Assembly (NCBI GenBank): GCA_026391835.1
Contig: JAPLDF010000072.1
Coordinates: forward strand, 1-64,000
DNA: 64,000 nucleotides
Origin: Bacteroidota bacterium
GTDB lineage: Bacteria > Bacteroidota > Bacteroidia > Bacteroidales > FEN-979
Direction: 5' to 3'
Both the position numbers and the translations under genes were made by a program. The notes below the pieces were generated by a model that saw only the letters and a program-made list of their open reading frames with translations, did no database searches and was not told the origin of the DNA. Shown in pieces: positions 15,800 through 24,999 of this stretch; position 1 is the first letter of the stretch, and each line of letters begins with the position of its first letter.

Positions 15800-17341
15800 C
15801 TATTTTTGCTTCAATGCTTCCAAAGCCTTTTTTGAATCTTCATTTTGGGGATTTATCAGGAGAGATTTTTTATACATTATAATTGCTTCTTCTTTTCTGC
15901 CTGATCCAGCCAATGCTTCGCCATAGCTGTTAAACAAATTATCACTTGAGGGGAACAGTACCAGTGCAGAACGAAAAACCTCGAAGGCCAAATCCTCCTT
16001 TTTGATATTTAAAAATTCGTACCCAAGTTCATTCAATTCATTTTCATCCATGATGAAATTTGAAGTGTCAGACGACATTTCAATCAGATTGGCAAACGCT
16101 TTATTCTCGTCGTTTTTTACCAATTGCCGGCCATAAATAACAGCAACGTGTTTTTTTGCCTTTTTAACAACAGCCGCTTTACCGTTTACAATATCCAATG
16201 CTCCAAAAATATTATCCATTGCTGAACTACTTTCCATATTGTTAAGCCATATAATTACCTGATGCCTGGTTAAATTAATGATCATATTTGCAGAACAACC
16301 TGGCATTCCGCCACTTTCCCATACAATTTTTCCCACGGTACTATCTAAAGAAATACGATTCCCAAGCCCCCAGTAGAAATCACCGATCACTCCTATTTCG
16401 GACCCAAGGCCGCGCAGGATTATTTTTCTTCCGTTGTTCTTTGTTGAGGGACTTACAAGTAGATTAAGGTTATTTTGTTTCAACAGGATCCCATTATACA
16501 ACGCTCTATCAAAATTTAACAGGTCGGTGACAGAAGTATAAATATTTGCATCGCCTTCAGAAGGCCAGGTTTTGTAATGTACTGTATAATCATTAATTGC
16601 AAACGAATCAACCCTGACTGGTGTTGTAGAAAATCTAAAAGGCAGTGCATAATTAAATGCTACGTTCGGCCGGCTATATGGATTTGTTCCCGAGGTTTTC
16701 ATAAAAGTATTGTTCATTCCGGCGGGTTGGAAAATCATCTTTGTAAGATAGCGATCAAATTTATCGCCACTGGTTTTTTCAACCAAAAGAGCCAGCAAAA
16801 CATAGTTGGTATTAGAATATTCCCAGGCGTCTCCTGGCTTGAAATTAAGGGGTAACTTGCTAATTTTGAGTGCAGGAATAACATCATTCAAGGTAAAAAT
16901 GGTGTCGCGGTTTAACCGCCATAAGGGTGTAAATAAATCGCCTATATCCGGAATTCCTGATGTATTTGAAAGTATTTGTTTTATTGTAACCTCGGGATAT
17001 GGGAAATCGGTAAAATATTTTGAGAACTGGTCTGTTAATTCCAACCTTTGTTGTTCGAACAATTGAAGAATTGCAATTGCAGTAAATAGTTTGGATACAG
17101 AAGCAATTTGAAACAGAGTATTTGCTGTGTTAGGAATTTTATTTTGCGCATCAGCATAGCCCAAAGATTTTTGGTACAGGGTTTTTCCATTTTCAGCTAC
17201 CAATATGCTACCACTAATATCCCAATTTTTGTCTATTGCAGCAAAGAATGATTCCAATGCTGATTCACGGGTCTGGGCCCGGGAAAACTGAGGAAACAAG
17301 GTTAGAACAAGCGATAAAAATAAAATATGACGTTTAATCAT
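15800..17341 (-). CDS. Serine beta-lactamase-like hydrolase with C-terminal TPR region
   Basis: A 513-residue secreted protein starting at MIKRHILFLSLVLTLFPQFS, a clear signal peptide; an ATG 117 bp upstream would add residues with no signal. It belongs to the beta-lactamase/class C penicillin-binding family, with the nucleophile motif S81-V-S-K84 and the Y175-S-N177 motif. The last 80 residues (GYEFLNIKKEDLAFEVFRSA, EEAIIMYKKSLLINPQNEDS) form one or two TPR units. Such proteins are usually esterases or D-peptide hydrolases of unknown substrate and not antibiotic resistance enzymes. It stands alone on the minus strand. The gap to the patatin gene (17342-17625) shows no gene. Confidence 0.85.
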   Translation of the reverse strand: MIKRHILFLSLVLTLFPQFSRAQTRESALESFFAAIDKNWDISGSILVAENGKTLYQKSLGYADAQNKIPNTANTLFQIASVSKLFTAIAILQLFEQQRLELTDQFSKYFTDFPYPEVTIKQILSNTSGIPDIGDLFTPLWRLNRDTIFTLNDVIPALKISKLPLNFKPGDAWEYSNTNYVLLALLVEKTSGDKFDRYLTKMIFQPAGMNNTFMKTSGTNPYSRPNVAFNYALPFRFSTTPVRVDSFAINDYTVHYKTWPSEGDANIYTSVTDLLNFDRALYNGILLKQNNLNLLVSPSTKNNGRKIILRGLGSEIGVIGDFYWGLGNRISLDSTVGKIVWESGGMPGCSANMIINLTRHQVIIWLNNMESSSAMDNIFGALDIVNGKAAVVKKAKKHVAVIYGRQLVKNDENKAFANLIEMSSDTSNFIMDENELNELGYEFLNIKKEDLAFEVFRSALVLFPSSDNLFNSYGEALAGSGRKEEAIIMYKKSLLINPQNEDSKKALEALKQK

Positions 17342-17625
17342 ATTTACTAAACAAGGTTGTAAGTTGTCTCTGCCTGAAAGTATGTCAAATAGTCCCATAA
17401 TTAAATGTTTATTGAAACGGAATGCCTGTTTACAAGGCCTGCCAACGTTTCTCCCCAACTACCGTTTTAGGCCATTTTGCCCTGGATGCAATGTTAATTT
17501 GAAGCCTGAGCCGTAAAATTAAAGCTTAATTCGAATATCATCACGATAATTCTTATTCCGGCAGGATATTTCATTTCTTATCAAATGGCGGACACAAATT
17601 GAGACAAAGCGATCTTGATTGTCAT

Positions 17626-18372
17626 TCAGGGCTTCTGGAACAACCCCTGGGTAAAATGATACCCTACGTCAAATATCTCCTGGATCTTTTTGACATCGAA
17701 CATGCCATAGCCATTTAATTCTGTTGGCTCAATAAACAAAAAACAGCCGTCGGATGACCGGATCACCTTTTCGCGGAAACTTAAATGGATCGCCCTGTCC
17801 ATCACTTCAAACACACTCTCGTCGGGTTTAAATATTCTGACCGGATTGACATAAATACTGACGGTCTCGCTCTTTTTCTTTCCGAAAGGCTCAATTGGCA
17901 AATTGTTTGACAAACCTCCGTCAACGTAGGGAATACCCTCAATCAGTACAGGAGGGAATACAACAGGTATCGAACTGGATGCAATGATCGCATCAATGAT
18001 GTTCCCTTTGCTGAAAATGTGCTGGCTGCCATCGGCAAAATTGGTTGCAGTTGCATACAAGGGGATTGGCATATCTTCAAATTTCTTATGGCGCAAATTT
18101 TCCTGTAAAAATATCCTGATGTTTTTCATAGACACCAGCCCCGTTTTAAACCCGTTCCAGGATAGCATGCCTATTTTCAACTTGTCGATGAAGAGGTCTT
18201 TGATTTCATCGGGGGTCAAGCCGCCGGCTAAAAATGCCCCGGCAATGGCACCTCCGCTCGTACCTGAAATTTCGGAAGGGACAATATCGTGTTCCTGCAA
18301 CGCTTTTACGACACCCAGTTGGGCAAAACAACGACATCCCCCGCCGGAGAGTACAAAGAATTTTTTTTTCAT
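17626..18372 (-). CDS. Patatin-like phospholipase
   Basis: A 248-residue patatin-family lipid acyl hydrolase with a Ser-Asp dyad: oxyanion loop SGGGCRC (residues 9-15), nucleophile elbow G-T-S39-G-G and the D151-G-G motif. The usual arginine of the oxyanion loop is kept, although CRC replaces the common ARG. It has no signal peptide and ends after the catalytic domain, without the Omp85 barrel that many Bacteroidota patatins carry. The start at 18372 (MKKKFFVLSGGG) fits the family; 18396 is an alternative. Confidence 0.85.
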   Translation of the reverse strand: MKKKFFVLSGGGCRCFAQLGVVKALQEHDIVPSEISGTSGGAIAGAFLAGGLTPDEIKDLFIDKLKIGMLSWNGFKTGLVSMKNIRIFLQENLRHKKFEDMPIPLYATATNFADGSQHIFSKGNIIDAIIASSSIPVVFPPVLIEGIPYVDGGLSNNLPIEPFGKKKSETVSIYVNPVRIFKPDESVFEVMDRAIHLSFREKVIRSSDGCFLFIEPTELNGYGMFDVKKIQEIFDVGYHFTQGLFQKP

Positions 18373-18561
18373 TTCTCGACAATTGGGATGATCCATTTTA
18401 TCATTTCAGGGCCATTATCTGCAACACGGGAACAAAGGTTCCTCCTTTATTTGCCTTGTGCATTACACAATTCGTGGAAAGATTTACATGATTCACACTT
18501 TCCCGGAAACCCGGGTACATCCCGACAGGAGCAACCGGAACCACCCGTGCTGACTATGTAA

Positions 18562-18996
18562 TTACTGGTTCCCTTTTTTCAGGAAGAAGATCCCCATACT
18601 GGCAACGATGATGCCCTGCAGCGGACCAAGTCCGAAATTGGAGAGTTTCATCAGATCAATGGGATTTGCCTGTGTCAGGGGACAAATTAAAAAGACCAGG
18701 CTGATCGCGGCAAGATAAACCAGCGAAAGCGCGAATGTGAGGATGTAAAAAAAATTGTCAACGGATTTGTCCGGCTTGTCCTGGTCAAGTGCATCGTTGA
18801 CAAAAACAGCTGTTATCAAAGAAAGCGTTGGGAATATTGTGGGCAGGAACCATGACCAGGCCTGGTCCACCTTGTCACCGTAATAGCTTGTTAAAAGCGT
18901 TTGAAGAAACAGGATAAGAAAAAGGAACCCGCCGAAAATAAACCAAAGAATTGCCAATCTTTTCCTGGCAGTCCGCATTAAAATTTGTGTCTTCAT
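18562..18996 (-). CDS. Membrane protein with four transmembrane segments, unknown function
   Basis: A 144-residue protein with hydrophobic segments at about 15-37 (LAILWFIFGGFLFLILFLQ), 52-72, 85-110 and 120-140. I recognise no family. Its ATG overlaps the stop of the lipoprotein gene upstream (ATGA), so the two are translationally coupled and may act together at the envelope. The C-terminus is positively charged (KKGNQ). Confidence 0.65.
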   Translation of the reverse strand: MKTQILMRTARKRLAILWFIFGGFLFLILFLQTLLTSYYGDKVDQAWSWFLPTIFPTLSLITAVFVNDALDQDKPDKSVDNFFYILTFALSLVYLAAISLVFLICPLTQANPIDLMKLSNFGLGPLQGIIVASMGIFFLKKGNQ

Positions 18997-19784
18997 TTGG
19001 CGATCTCCTCCCATATTTTTGATTTCACAAGATGTTGTTTTCCGTCGACCAGGCTTGGAATTTGTAAAACGGCAGCTGAATTCATCGATTTCTGCTCAAA
19101 CTCGTAAATCTTTGTGGTGCAGTTGAATTTTGCCGAAAACTTTATGTTCCCGATCGCCGGTGGCAAATCGCTGTTGCCTGCATGCACCAGTTTAGCGGCT
19201 GTATCCTTGGGCATCTTATAGCCGCTTTCACTAAAAGGTTCGGAAGTGAAGATGAATACAATTATCCTGAAATAACCCGGCCTGGATGTGAAAAGTGCTG
19301 TAATGTAAGATTTCAGATCAAACACCCTTGCTTTTTGATACTGAACGGACCACCGGTCCGGGTCGGTTTTCGGTGTGCCGTCCGCATTGATTTGTTCAAG
19401 TTGCGAAACCATGGCGAATCCTGACGGAACATAAAAATAGCTGAAGGACACATACCCGGCGTTCGTCAGTGCAGATTCAAATTCCCGGGCAACCTGGAAA
19501 AGCGTATTGTTTTCATTTGGTTTAACAATAAAATTCCGGGGTATTTTTACTGAAGCAGAGGCGGGTGGCGGTGGCCAGGGGAAATGTGGCATCGTCCGGG
19601 ATGCAATCGAATCGGCGATCCGTTGTTGCTCAGCCTGGATCATTGCCAGTGAATCGGCCACCCTGATGGAATCATTTACGGCCGAAGTTTCCCGTTCTTT
19701 CGCTGACGGCGCACATGATGAAATGCAAATGGCCAGTGCGACGGATACAATAAAACCAATCTTCAGGAAGGGTATATTTTTCAT
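18993..19784 (-). CDS. Putative lipoprotein of unknown function
   Basis: A 263-residue protein with a lipoprotein signal ending in ISSCAPS, so a lipid-anchored cysteine near residue 24 is likely. A coiled-coil-like, Ala/Asp-rich stretch (ADSLAMIQAEQQRIADSIAS) and a proline-rich segment (PHFPWPPPP) lead to a globular domain with many aromatic residues. No family is recognised. The stop overlaps the start of the four-TM protein, indicating a two-gene unit. Confidence 0.65.
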   Translation of the reverse strand: MKNIPFLKIGFIVSVALAICISSCAPSAKERETSAVNDSIRVADSLAMIQAEQQRIADSIASRTMPHFPWPPPPASASVKIPRNFIVKPNENNTLFQVAREFESALTNAGYVSFSYFYVPSGFAMVSQLEQINADGTPKTDPDRWSVQYQKARVFDLKSYITALFTSRPGYFRIIVFIFTSEPFSESGYKMPKDTAAKLVHAGNSDLPPAIGNIKFSAKFNCTTKIYEFEQKSMNSAAVLQIPSLVDGKQHLVKSKIWEEIAK

Positions 19785-19940
19785 GACACGCAAAATTAAT
19801 CTTAGAACATGAATGCGATAACAAATATAATAAAAAACATTACAATTCCAATTTTATATTTTTAAAGTGTACAGGATACCCGTTTTGAAAAATAGATTAC
19901 CTTTACCTTCCAAACCATACATTGACTTATATTCCAGCTA

Positions 19941-21332
19941 ATGAAAATCACCTTCTATGGCGCTGCCGGCGGTGTAACCGGAACCGCTTATTACTGTGAA
20001 TCTTCCGGCGCCCGCATCATGATCGATTGCGGAATGTTCCAGGGTGGAAGGCGCGACGAATCGAGGAATAAGGCTGCCCCCCCTGTCAATTACACCACGC
20101 TCGATGCGATTGTGCTTACCCATGCACACCTCGATCACTGCGGGAGGCTGCCGCTCGCGGTCCGCGCAGGTTACCGCGGACCTATATTCGGAACGCCAGC
20201 CACGCTCGATCTGTCGGCCCTCGTTCTTCGCGACTCACTCAAAGTGCAAACCAGCGACCTCGATAAACAGAACCGTATGCTGGTCCGCAACGGCAAGTCA
20301 AAAATAAAACCGGCTTTCGAAGAGGCCGACGTGGAAGGGGCCATCCTGCAAATGAGACCACTCCCCTACCACCAGGCCTTCGGCGTTGCACCAGGCATGG
20401 AGATCACTGTAGATGAGGCCGGCCATATCCTGGGATCGGGTAGTCTAAAACTGACGGTGGAGGAACGGTCGCAAAAAAAATCGGTGATCTTTTCGGGCGA
20501 TCTCGGAGCCGCCGGGATGCCCATTGTGCGCGACCCCGAGCCCTTCAGGGAGGCAAACATGGTGATCATGGAATCGACCTACGGCGACCGCGACCACAAG
20601 CCATTGCAGGAGACCATCGATGAAGCAATCGGCATTATCAGGGAGGCACTGCATACCAAAGGAAAAATCCTGGTACCCTCTTTTGCCATCGGCCGTACCC
20701 AGGATCTCATCTATTATTTTGAACAGGCATTCAGGAAAGGGGGATTGCCCCGGTTTCCGATATACATCGACAGCCCGATGGCCATCGAAGCTTCGAGGAT
20801 CTATGCAAATCACCCCGAACTGTTTGACGATGAGATGAATGAATTCATTCGCAGCGGCGAAATGGAGCGGGATAAAGGGTTAATACGTCCAACACCTACC
20901 GCCGAAGAGTCGAAACATCTCAACGATGTGCCGGGGCCCAGCATGATCATCGCCGGCTCGGGAATGTGCAATGCAGGCAGGATCAGGCATCACCTGCGCC
21001 ACAATTTGTGGAAACCGGAAACCTCCGTGCTCATTGTCGGATACCAGGCTGAAGGGACGCTCGGCAGGAAACTGGTCGACGGGAACCAATCGGTGAACAT
21101 TTTCGGTGAGCGGATTGCCGTACGGGCACAAATCCACAAACTCGGCGGGTTCAGCGCGCATGCCGGTCAAACTGATCTGCTGAAATGGTTCAATGTGCTT
21201 GCACCCGACCGCCCGCGGGTTGTCCTGACACACGGTGAAGAAAAAGCCAGGCTGCCCCTGGCTGAAATTATCCGCCACCGGTATGGCATACAGCCATACC
21301 TGCCACAATATGGAGACAGTATCGAACTTTAA
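19941..21332 (+). CDS. Beta-CASP metallo-beta-lactamase (RNase J/CPSF-like)
   Basis: A 463-residue cytoplasmic nuclease of the metallo-beta-lactamase/beta-CASP class. The metal site is visible as THAHLDHCG (residues 60-68), AGHILGSGS and SGDLGAAG. The beta-CASP region shows ESTYGDR, the GSGMCNAGR loop, GGFSAHAG and VVLTHGEE. The length and motif order match the archaeal-type CPSF/YSH1-like group found in many bacteria, which process or degrade RNA. It is 10 bp upstream of pyruvate kinase, so the two are probably one operon. Confidence 0.9.
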   Translation: MKITFYGAAGGVTGTAYYCESSGARIMIDCGMFQGGRRDESRNKAAPPVNYTTLDAIVLTHAHLDHCGRLPLAVRAGYRGPIFGTPATLDLSALVLRDSLKVQTSDLDKQNRMLVRNGKSKIKPAFEEADVEGAILQMRPLPYHQAFGVAPGMEITVDEAGHILGSGSLKLTVEERSQKKSVIFSGDLGAAGMPIVRDPEPFREANMVIMESTYGDRDHKPLQETIDEAIGIIREALHTKGKILVPSFAIGRTQDLIYYFEQAFRKGGLPRFPIYIDSPMAIEASRIYANHPELFDDEMNEFIRSGEMERDKGLIRPTPTAEESKHLNDVPGPSMIIAGSGMCNAGRIRHHLRHNLWKPETSVLIVGYQAEGTLGRKLVDGNQSVNIFGERIAVRAQIHKLGGFSAHAGQTDLLKWFNVLAPDRPRVVLTHGEEKARLPLAEIIRHRYGIQPYLPQYGDSIEL

Positions 21333-21342
21333 CCCTATTCAT

Positions 21343-22761
21343 ATGAAGACACAGTACCGCCGCACAAAAATTGTCGCAACCATCGGCCCCGCAAGCAGCT
21401 CTCCCGAAATGATCCGGCTGTTGATTGAAGCCGGGATGGATGTGGCCCGGCTTAATTTCTCCCATGGAAAATATGAGGACCATGCACAGGTGATCAGGTC
21501 GCTCAGGATAATTTCCGATGAACTGAACAAACCCGTTACGATCATGCAGGACCTCCAGGGGCCGAAAATCAGGGTAGGGTCGCTTCCCGGCGGGAAAATG
21601 GACATCACCCGCGGGGATATCGTCACCCTGTTGCCCCAGGCAGAATATACGTCGGCGGCAGCCACCATCCCGATCGATTATCCCTATGTTGCCGAAGAGG
21701 CCAAGCCCGGCATGCAGGTATTGCTTGCCGATGGGTTGTTTGAACTGGAGGTTACCGAAATCGCCGGGCATGATGTGTTATGCAGGGTAATTGAAGGAGG
21801 TTGCCTCACCGACCACAAAGGGGTGAACTTCCCAAACCTCAACCTCCGGCTTCCGTCGTTGACGGAAAAAGATGTCAGGGACCTGGAATTCGGTCTTTCA
21901 CAGGATGTTGACTGGATATCCCTGAGTTTTGTCCGGTCGGCCGAAGATGTGATCGCCCTGAAAGCCCTGATCACGGAACAGGGGTATATGAAGCCCATCA
22001 TCGCCAAAATTGAGAAGCCGCAGGCCATCGATCACCTCGAAGAGATTGTAAATGTTGTGAATGGCATCATGGTTGCCCGTGGCGACCTGGGCGTTGAAAT
22101 GAGCCCCGACAAGGTCCCGATGCTCCAGAAACGCATCATAGAGCTTTGCAACCGCACCGGTAAAACAGTCATCACGGCCACGCAGATGCTCGAGAGCATG
22201 ATCCATGAGCCGCGTCCCACGCGCGCCGAGGCAAGCGATGTTGCCAATGCCATCATCGACGGAACGGATGCCATCATGCTTTCGGGAGAAACAGCCATGG
22301 GTGAATACCCGGTGAAAGCCATCGAGATGATGGTCCGGATCGCCCTGGATGTTGAAGCCAAGATCGAATTCAAGGTATACCCGCCTGCCGGTCACTCCGA
22401 CATCATTGCCCTTTGCCGTGCCGCAAACCAGATGGAAGATGTGATCAATCCTCAATGCATCGTGGTGATGACCACCGGCGGAAGGAGCGCGCAGTTCATC
22501 GCCGCGGAACGTCCAAAGTCCCCGGTATTCGCCTTCACCACGCACATCAAGGTATACCACGCGCTCAATTTGCTCTGGGGAGTCAACCCGATTTTGATCG
22601 AAGACCACCCTGATACCTTTGAGGAGATGGTCGTCATTGCTGAAAAGAACCTCCTTGCCAGGAACCTTGTCACCCCGGGAGATAAGATCCTTTTGCTGGG
22701 CGGAATTCCGGCACATGAGGCCGGGGGGACGAATTTCATCAATGTTCATACGATCCGCTGA
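21343..22761 (+). CDS. pyk: Pyruvate kinase
   Basis: A 472-residue glycolytic enzyme that converts phosphoenolpyruvate and ADP to pyruvate and ATP. It begins MKTQYRRTKIVATIGPASSS, and earlier in-frame ATGs would run into the nuclease gene. Landmarks are RLNFSHG, the substrate/metal site IIAKIEKPQAI and MVARGDLGVEM, and the signature KTVITATQMLESM. The C-terminal domain is present. The length is normal. The RNase-like gene directly upstream hints at joint expression, although a functional link is not known. Confidence 0.96.
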   Translation: MKTQYRRTKIVATIGPASSSPEMIRLLIEAGMDVARLNFSHGKYEDHAQVIRSLRIISDELNKPVTIMQDLQGPKIRVGSLPGGKMDITRGDIVTLLPQAEYTSAAATIPIDYPYVAEEAKPGMQVLLADGLFELEVTEIAGHDVLCRVIEGGCLTDHKGVNFPNLNLRLPSLTEKDVRDLEFGLSQDVDWISLSFVRSAEDVIALKALITEQGYMKPIIAKIEKPQAIDHLEEIVNVVNGIMVARGDLGVEMSPDKVPMLQKRIIELCNRTGKTVITATQMLESMIHEPRPTRAEASDVANAIIDGTDAIMLSGETAMGEYPVKAIEMMVRIALDVEAKIEFKVYPPAGHSDIIALCRAANQMEDVINPQCIVVMTTGGRSAQFIAAERPKSPVFAFTTHIKVYHALNLLWGVNPILIEDHPDTFEEMVVIAEKNLLARNLVTPGDKILLLGGIPAHEAGGTNFINVHTIR

Positions 22762-22794
22762 TCGCAGGTCATCCGTCAATAATTTCTGCACTTA

Positions 22795-22826
22795 TTTGTA
22801 AATTCAATCGTTCTGTTTATATTTGC
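22795..22826 (+). promoter_or_regulatory. Bacteroidota sigma-70-type promoter
   Basis: TTTG at 22795-22798, a 20-bp spacer and TATATTTG at 22819-22826 match the Bacteroidota -33/-7 consensus (TTTG, N19-21, TAnnTTTG). The start codon of the outer-membrane protein follows 17 bp later, so the leader would be about 10 nt. Confidence 0.6.
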
Positions 22827-22842
22827 TTTAAATTTTAAAGAT

Positions 22843-23481
22843 ATGAAAAAACTTCTTACATTTTTTGCAGTTTTGATCTGTATTCCCTTTATCCTCAAAT
22901 CACAGAGTGTCGAGGTGACTCCGTTCGGAGGGTATGTGTTTCCGGGAACCCTGAATGCCGATGGCGGCGATGTCAGGTTTTTAGGCAACGCCCAATATGG
23001 TGGCATGATCAGTATCGGGGTGAGCCGGGTAATGGACGTTGATTTAATCTACAATCGTATTGATACCAAGGCCGATGTGAATATATACAGCTGGAATAAC
23101 AGTTACAATTATGACCAGGTTCCTTTAAGCATTAATTATATGATGATCGGGTTCACCAAGAATTTCAGGGTTAATCCGACCGTATCGCCTTTTATCGGGT
23201 TTAACCTTGGCGCAACCCTCTTTTATCCAAAGGAAGATGCGGGTAAGCAATACCAGGAAGCCTGGTTCTTTGCCATGGGAATGAACGGTGGTGCGAAAGT
23301 TTATTTCAGCAAGCGTGTCGGTTTGCGCCTCCAGGCACAGTTGCTCCTTCCTGTACAGGGAGCCGGATTCTACATGTTTGCAGGCACCGGAGGGTCAGGT
23401 GGCGGAGTTTCAGTTTACTCAACTCTTGTACAGTTCGGCTTTACAGGCGGGCTGATCTTCAGGCTGGGACATATACAATAA
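22843..23481 (+). CDS. Small outer-membrane beta-barrel protein
   Basis: A 212-residue protein with a signal peptide (MKKLLTFFAVLICIPFILKS) and a C-terminal part with alternating hydrophobic residues, ending FTGGLIFRLGHIQ, typical of an 8-stranded OmpA/OmpW-like barrel. Repeated aromatic and glycine positions (GGMISIGVSRVMDVDLIYNR, MMIGFTKNFRVN) support this. No specific family or ligand is recognised. A good promoter precedes it and a terminator follows, so it is a single-gene unit. Confidence 0.75.
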   Translation: MKKLLTFFAVLICIPFILKSQSVEVTPFGGYVFPGTLNADGGDVRFLGNAQYGGMISIGVSRVMDVDLIYNRIDTKADVNIYSWNNSYNYDQVPLSINYMMIGFTKNFRVNPTVSPFIGFNLGATLFYPKEDAGKQYQEAWFFAMGMNGGAKVYFSKRVGLRLQAQLLLPVQGAGFYMFAGTGGSGGGVSVYSTLVQFGFTGGLIFRLGHIQ

Positions 23482-23526
23482 ACCTGCTGAGTTGCCTGTA
23501 TCGGTTATTGTTTAAAGCATTGTATG

Positions 23527-23562
23527 AAGAGGGCCACCTAAAAGGGCGTCCTCTTTTTTATT
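23527..23562 (+). terminator. Rho-independent terminator after the barrel gene
   Basis: AAGAGGGCCACC, an A-rich loop and GGGCGTCCTCTT form an imperfect stem followed by a run of T. It ends the transcription unit of 22843-23481. Confidence 0.6.
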
Positions 23563-23604
23563 GCAGGCTATAAACAATCTGTACAATAACCCATATCCGT
23601 CATA

Positions 23605-23685
23605 AATCCCGTCAGGGATTAAATCCGGGAAGCAGGCGATTGGCAGAGAGGGTATTTCGTCCCGTATGGGACGAGATTGAACGGG
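23605..23685 (-). repeat. Dispersed palindromic repeat (GGGACGAAATACC family), copy 1
   Basis: Read on the minus strand, this segment has GGGACGAAATACC, a variable middle and CTTCCCGGATTTAATC. The same order occurs on the plus strand at 24753-24799. It also contains the palindrome GTCCCGTATGGGAC (23659-23672) and CCCGTCAGGG. This looks like a REP-type intergenic repeat. Confidence 0.5.
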
Positions 23686-23688
23686 ATC

Positions 23689-24321
23689 CTAATACTCGCC
23701 GAATTTATAACTTATTCCGAGGTTGAGCACCGAATTAGTTCCAATGCCAAACTCGCCGTAAAAGCTGATGGCCCTGCCGAAACGGAAACCAAGCAGGGTG
23801 AGTTGTGCGGAAGGAAATATTTTCTGTCCTTTTGAAACAAAGACTCCTCCGTCGGCTTTTGTTTTCTCAAAGTAATCCATTACCACGCCCAGGCCTACAC
23901 CCGAATACATGCAAAATGAGGGTTTGTTGAGATACTGGAAACGGATACTGGCAATCCCCTGCCACAGGTTATCTGACATATTAATGTCATATGATGTAGA
24001 ATTATACGACACATTATTATAATCATAGAAGGTTCCCGTGCGGCCAATATTTGTATAACTCAGTTGAAAACCAACAGCAATCACAGGGATCAGCGAACGC
24101 GAAAATCCCAGTATGAATGTACCATTCGTTGTATTGGCCTTGCATTCCTCATTGTCAATGTAATATAAAAATGTACCGACCCCATAAGACAAATAAAGGT
24201 TGTTGGCCATGTCTGCCTGGCTTTTAGGTTTATCGGCCTTCGCTGCTTCTTTGTCCTGGCCAAATGTACAGGCAATGCCTGTGAAAATAAGCGCCATGGT
24301 GAAAAGGATCGTCTTTTTCAT
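23689..24321 (-). CDS. Outer-membrane beta-barrel protein
   Basis: A 210-residue protein with a signal peptide (MKKTILFTMALIFTGIACTF, cleavage after FGQ) and a short charged linker rich in Lys/Ala. The barrel-like remainder has NNLYLSYGVGTFLYYI, VGFQLSYTNIG and a terminal strand NSVLNLGISYKFGEY. No family name can be given. The start at MKKTIL was preferred to an ATG 42 bp upstream because it gives a proper signal. It is 26 bp downstream of ppnP on the same strand. Confidence 0.7.
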   Translation of the reverse strand: MKKTILFTMALIFTGIACTFGQDKEAAKADKPKSQADMANNLYLSYGVGTFLYYIDNEECKANTTNGTFILGFSRSLIPVIAVGFQLSYTNIGRTGTFYDYNNVSYNSTSYDINMSDNLWQGIASIRFQYLNKPSFCMYSGVGLGVVMDYFEKTKADGGVFVSKGQKIFPSAQLTLLGFRFGRAISFYGEFGIGTNSVLNLGISYKFGEY

Positions 24322-24347
24322 CTCGTTGTTTTTAGGTTTGACTTCAG

Positions 24348-24629
24348 TTACAGGTACAGGCAAAAATAGGCCGCGTCGAATGCGATGCGCAACCTGAACT
24401 TCTTATCCTTAGGGACAATAAACATCTCAAACGGGTTGAACTCCTTCCACTCCTGTTCGCCGGGCAGCTGAACCACCATCACGCCGGAGATCACGGTCAT
24501 GTGTTCGACCGTGGAGGTTCCGAATTCATATTCCCCGGGAGCCATCACGCCCATGGTTGCAGGTCCTTCAAGCGTTGTAAAGGCGATTGATTTCACCTTG
24601 CCGTCAAAATATTCATTCGTTTTAAACAT
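24348..24629 (-). CDS. ppnP: Pyrimidine/purine nucleoside phosphorylase PpnP
   Basis: A 93-residue single-domain cupin that matches E. coli PpnP (YaiE, DUF1255) along its length: NEYFDGKVKSIAF, GVMAPGEYEF, EHMTVISGVM, FIVPKDKKF and the C-terminal YFCLYL. PpnP performs phosphorolysis of several nucleosides to base and ribose-1-phosphate, acting in nucleoside salvage. The length is typical. It precedes the barrel gene on the minus strand. Confidence 0.92.
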   Translation of the reverse strand: MFKTNEYFDGKVKSIAFTTLEGPATMGVMAPGEYEFGTSTVEHMTVISGVMVVQLPGEQEWKEFNPFEMFIVPKDKKFRLRIAFDAAYFCLYL

Positions 24630-24752
24630 AGGTTAGTGTGTTGGTACATGATCGTTGATTTGTAAAATTAATATAAATTGTCAATGTTAATCAACCGGCC
24701 GAGAATTATTTTTCAGCTGTTCCGGAAATAAAAGAGGTTGTCTGAAAAGTCC

Positions 24753-24799
24753 GGGACGAAATACCATCTCCCATAATCACTTGCTACCTGGATTTAATC
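24753..24799 (+). repeat. Dispersed repeat (GGGACGAAATACC family), copy 2
   Basis: GGGACGAAATACCATCTC followed by CTTGCTACCTGGATTTAATC matches the minus strand of 23605-23685. It abuts the left end of the MITE-like element at 24801, so the MITE may have inserted at the edge of this repeat. Confidence 0.45.
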
Positions 24800-24800
24800 G

Positions 24801-24964
24801 GATCAAAAGGAATTTCTTGGGGGGGGGCAGGAATTTCGGATTTCAGATTTCGGATTTTAGATTTCACATCTCACACAGGGTAAAAAAAATTTGAAATCTG
24901 AAATTTGAAATCTGAATTGCGAATTTTATGCTTTGCTACCTCCCACCAGACATTTCTCTTGATC
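24801..24964. repeat. MITE-like element with terminal inverted repeats (164 bp)
   Basis: The left end GATCAAAAGGAATTTCTTGG and the reverse complement of the right end, GATCAAGAGAAATGTCTGG, match at most positions. The inside contains GGATTTCAGATTTC and its inverse GAAATCTGAAATTTGAAATC, so the transcript would fold into a long hairpin. It is related to 4997-5286, which shares the ends and the GCTTTGCTAC segment near the right end. Confidence 0.5.
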
Positions 24965-24999
24965 AGCGATCCATTGACAAGGCCGTCACGCCTGATGGC

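Noticed and set aside
15800-17341. Beta-lactam resistance gene
   Set aside because: The SxxK and YxN motifs define a broad serine hydrolase family; the TPR tail and lack of resistance context do not support a resistance enzyme.
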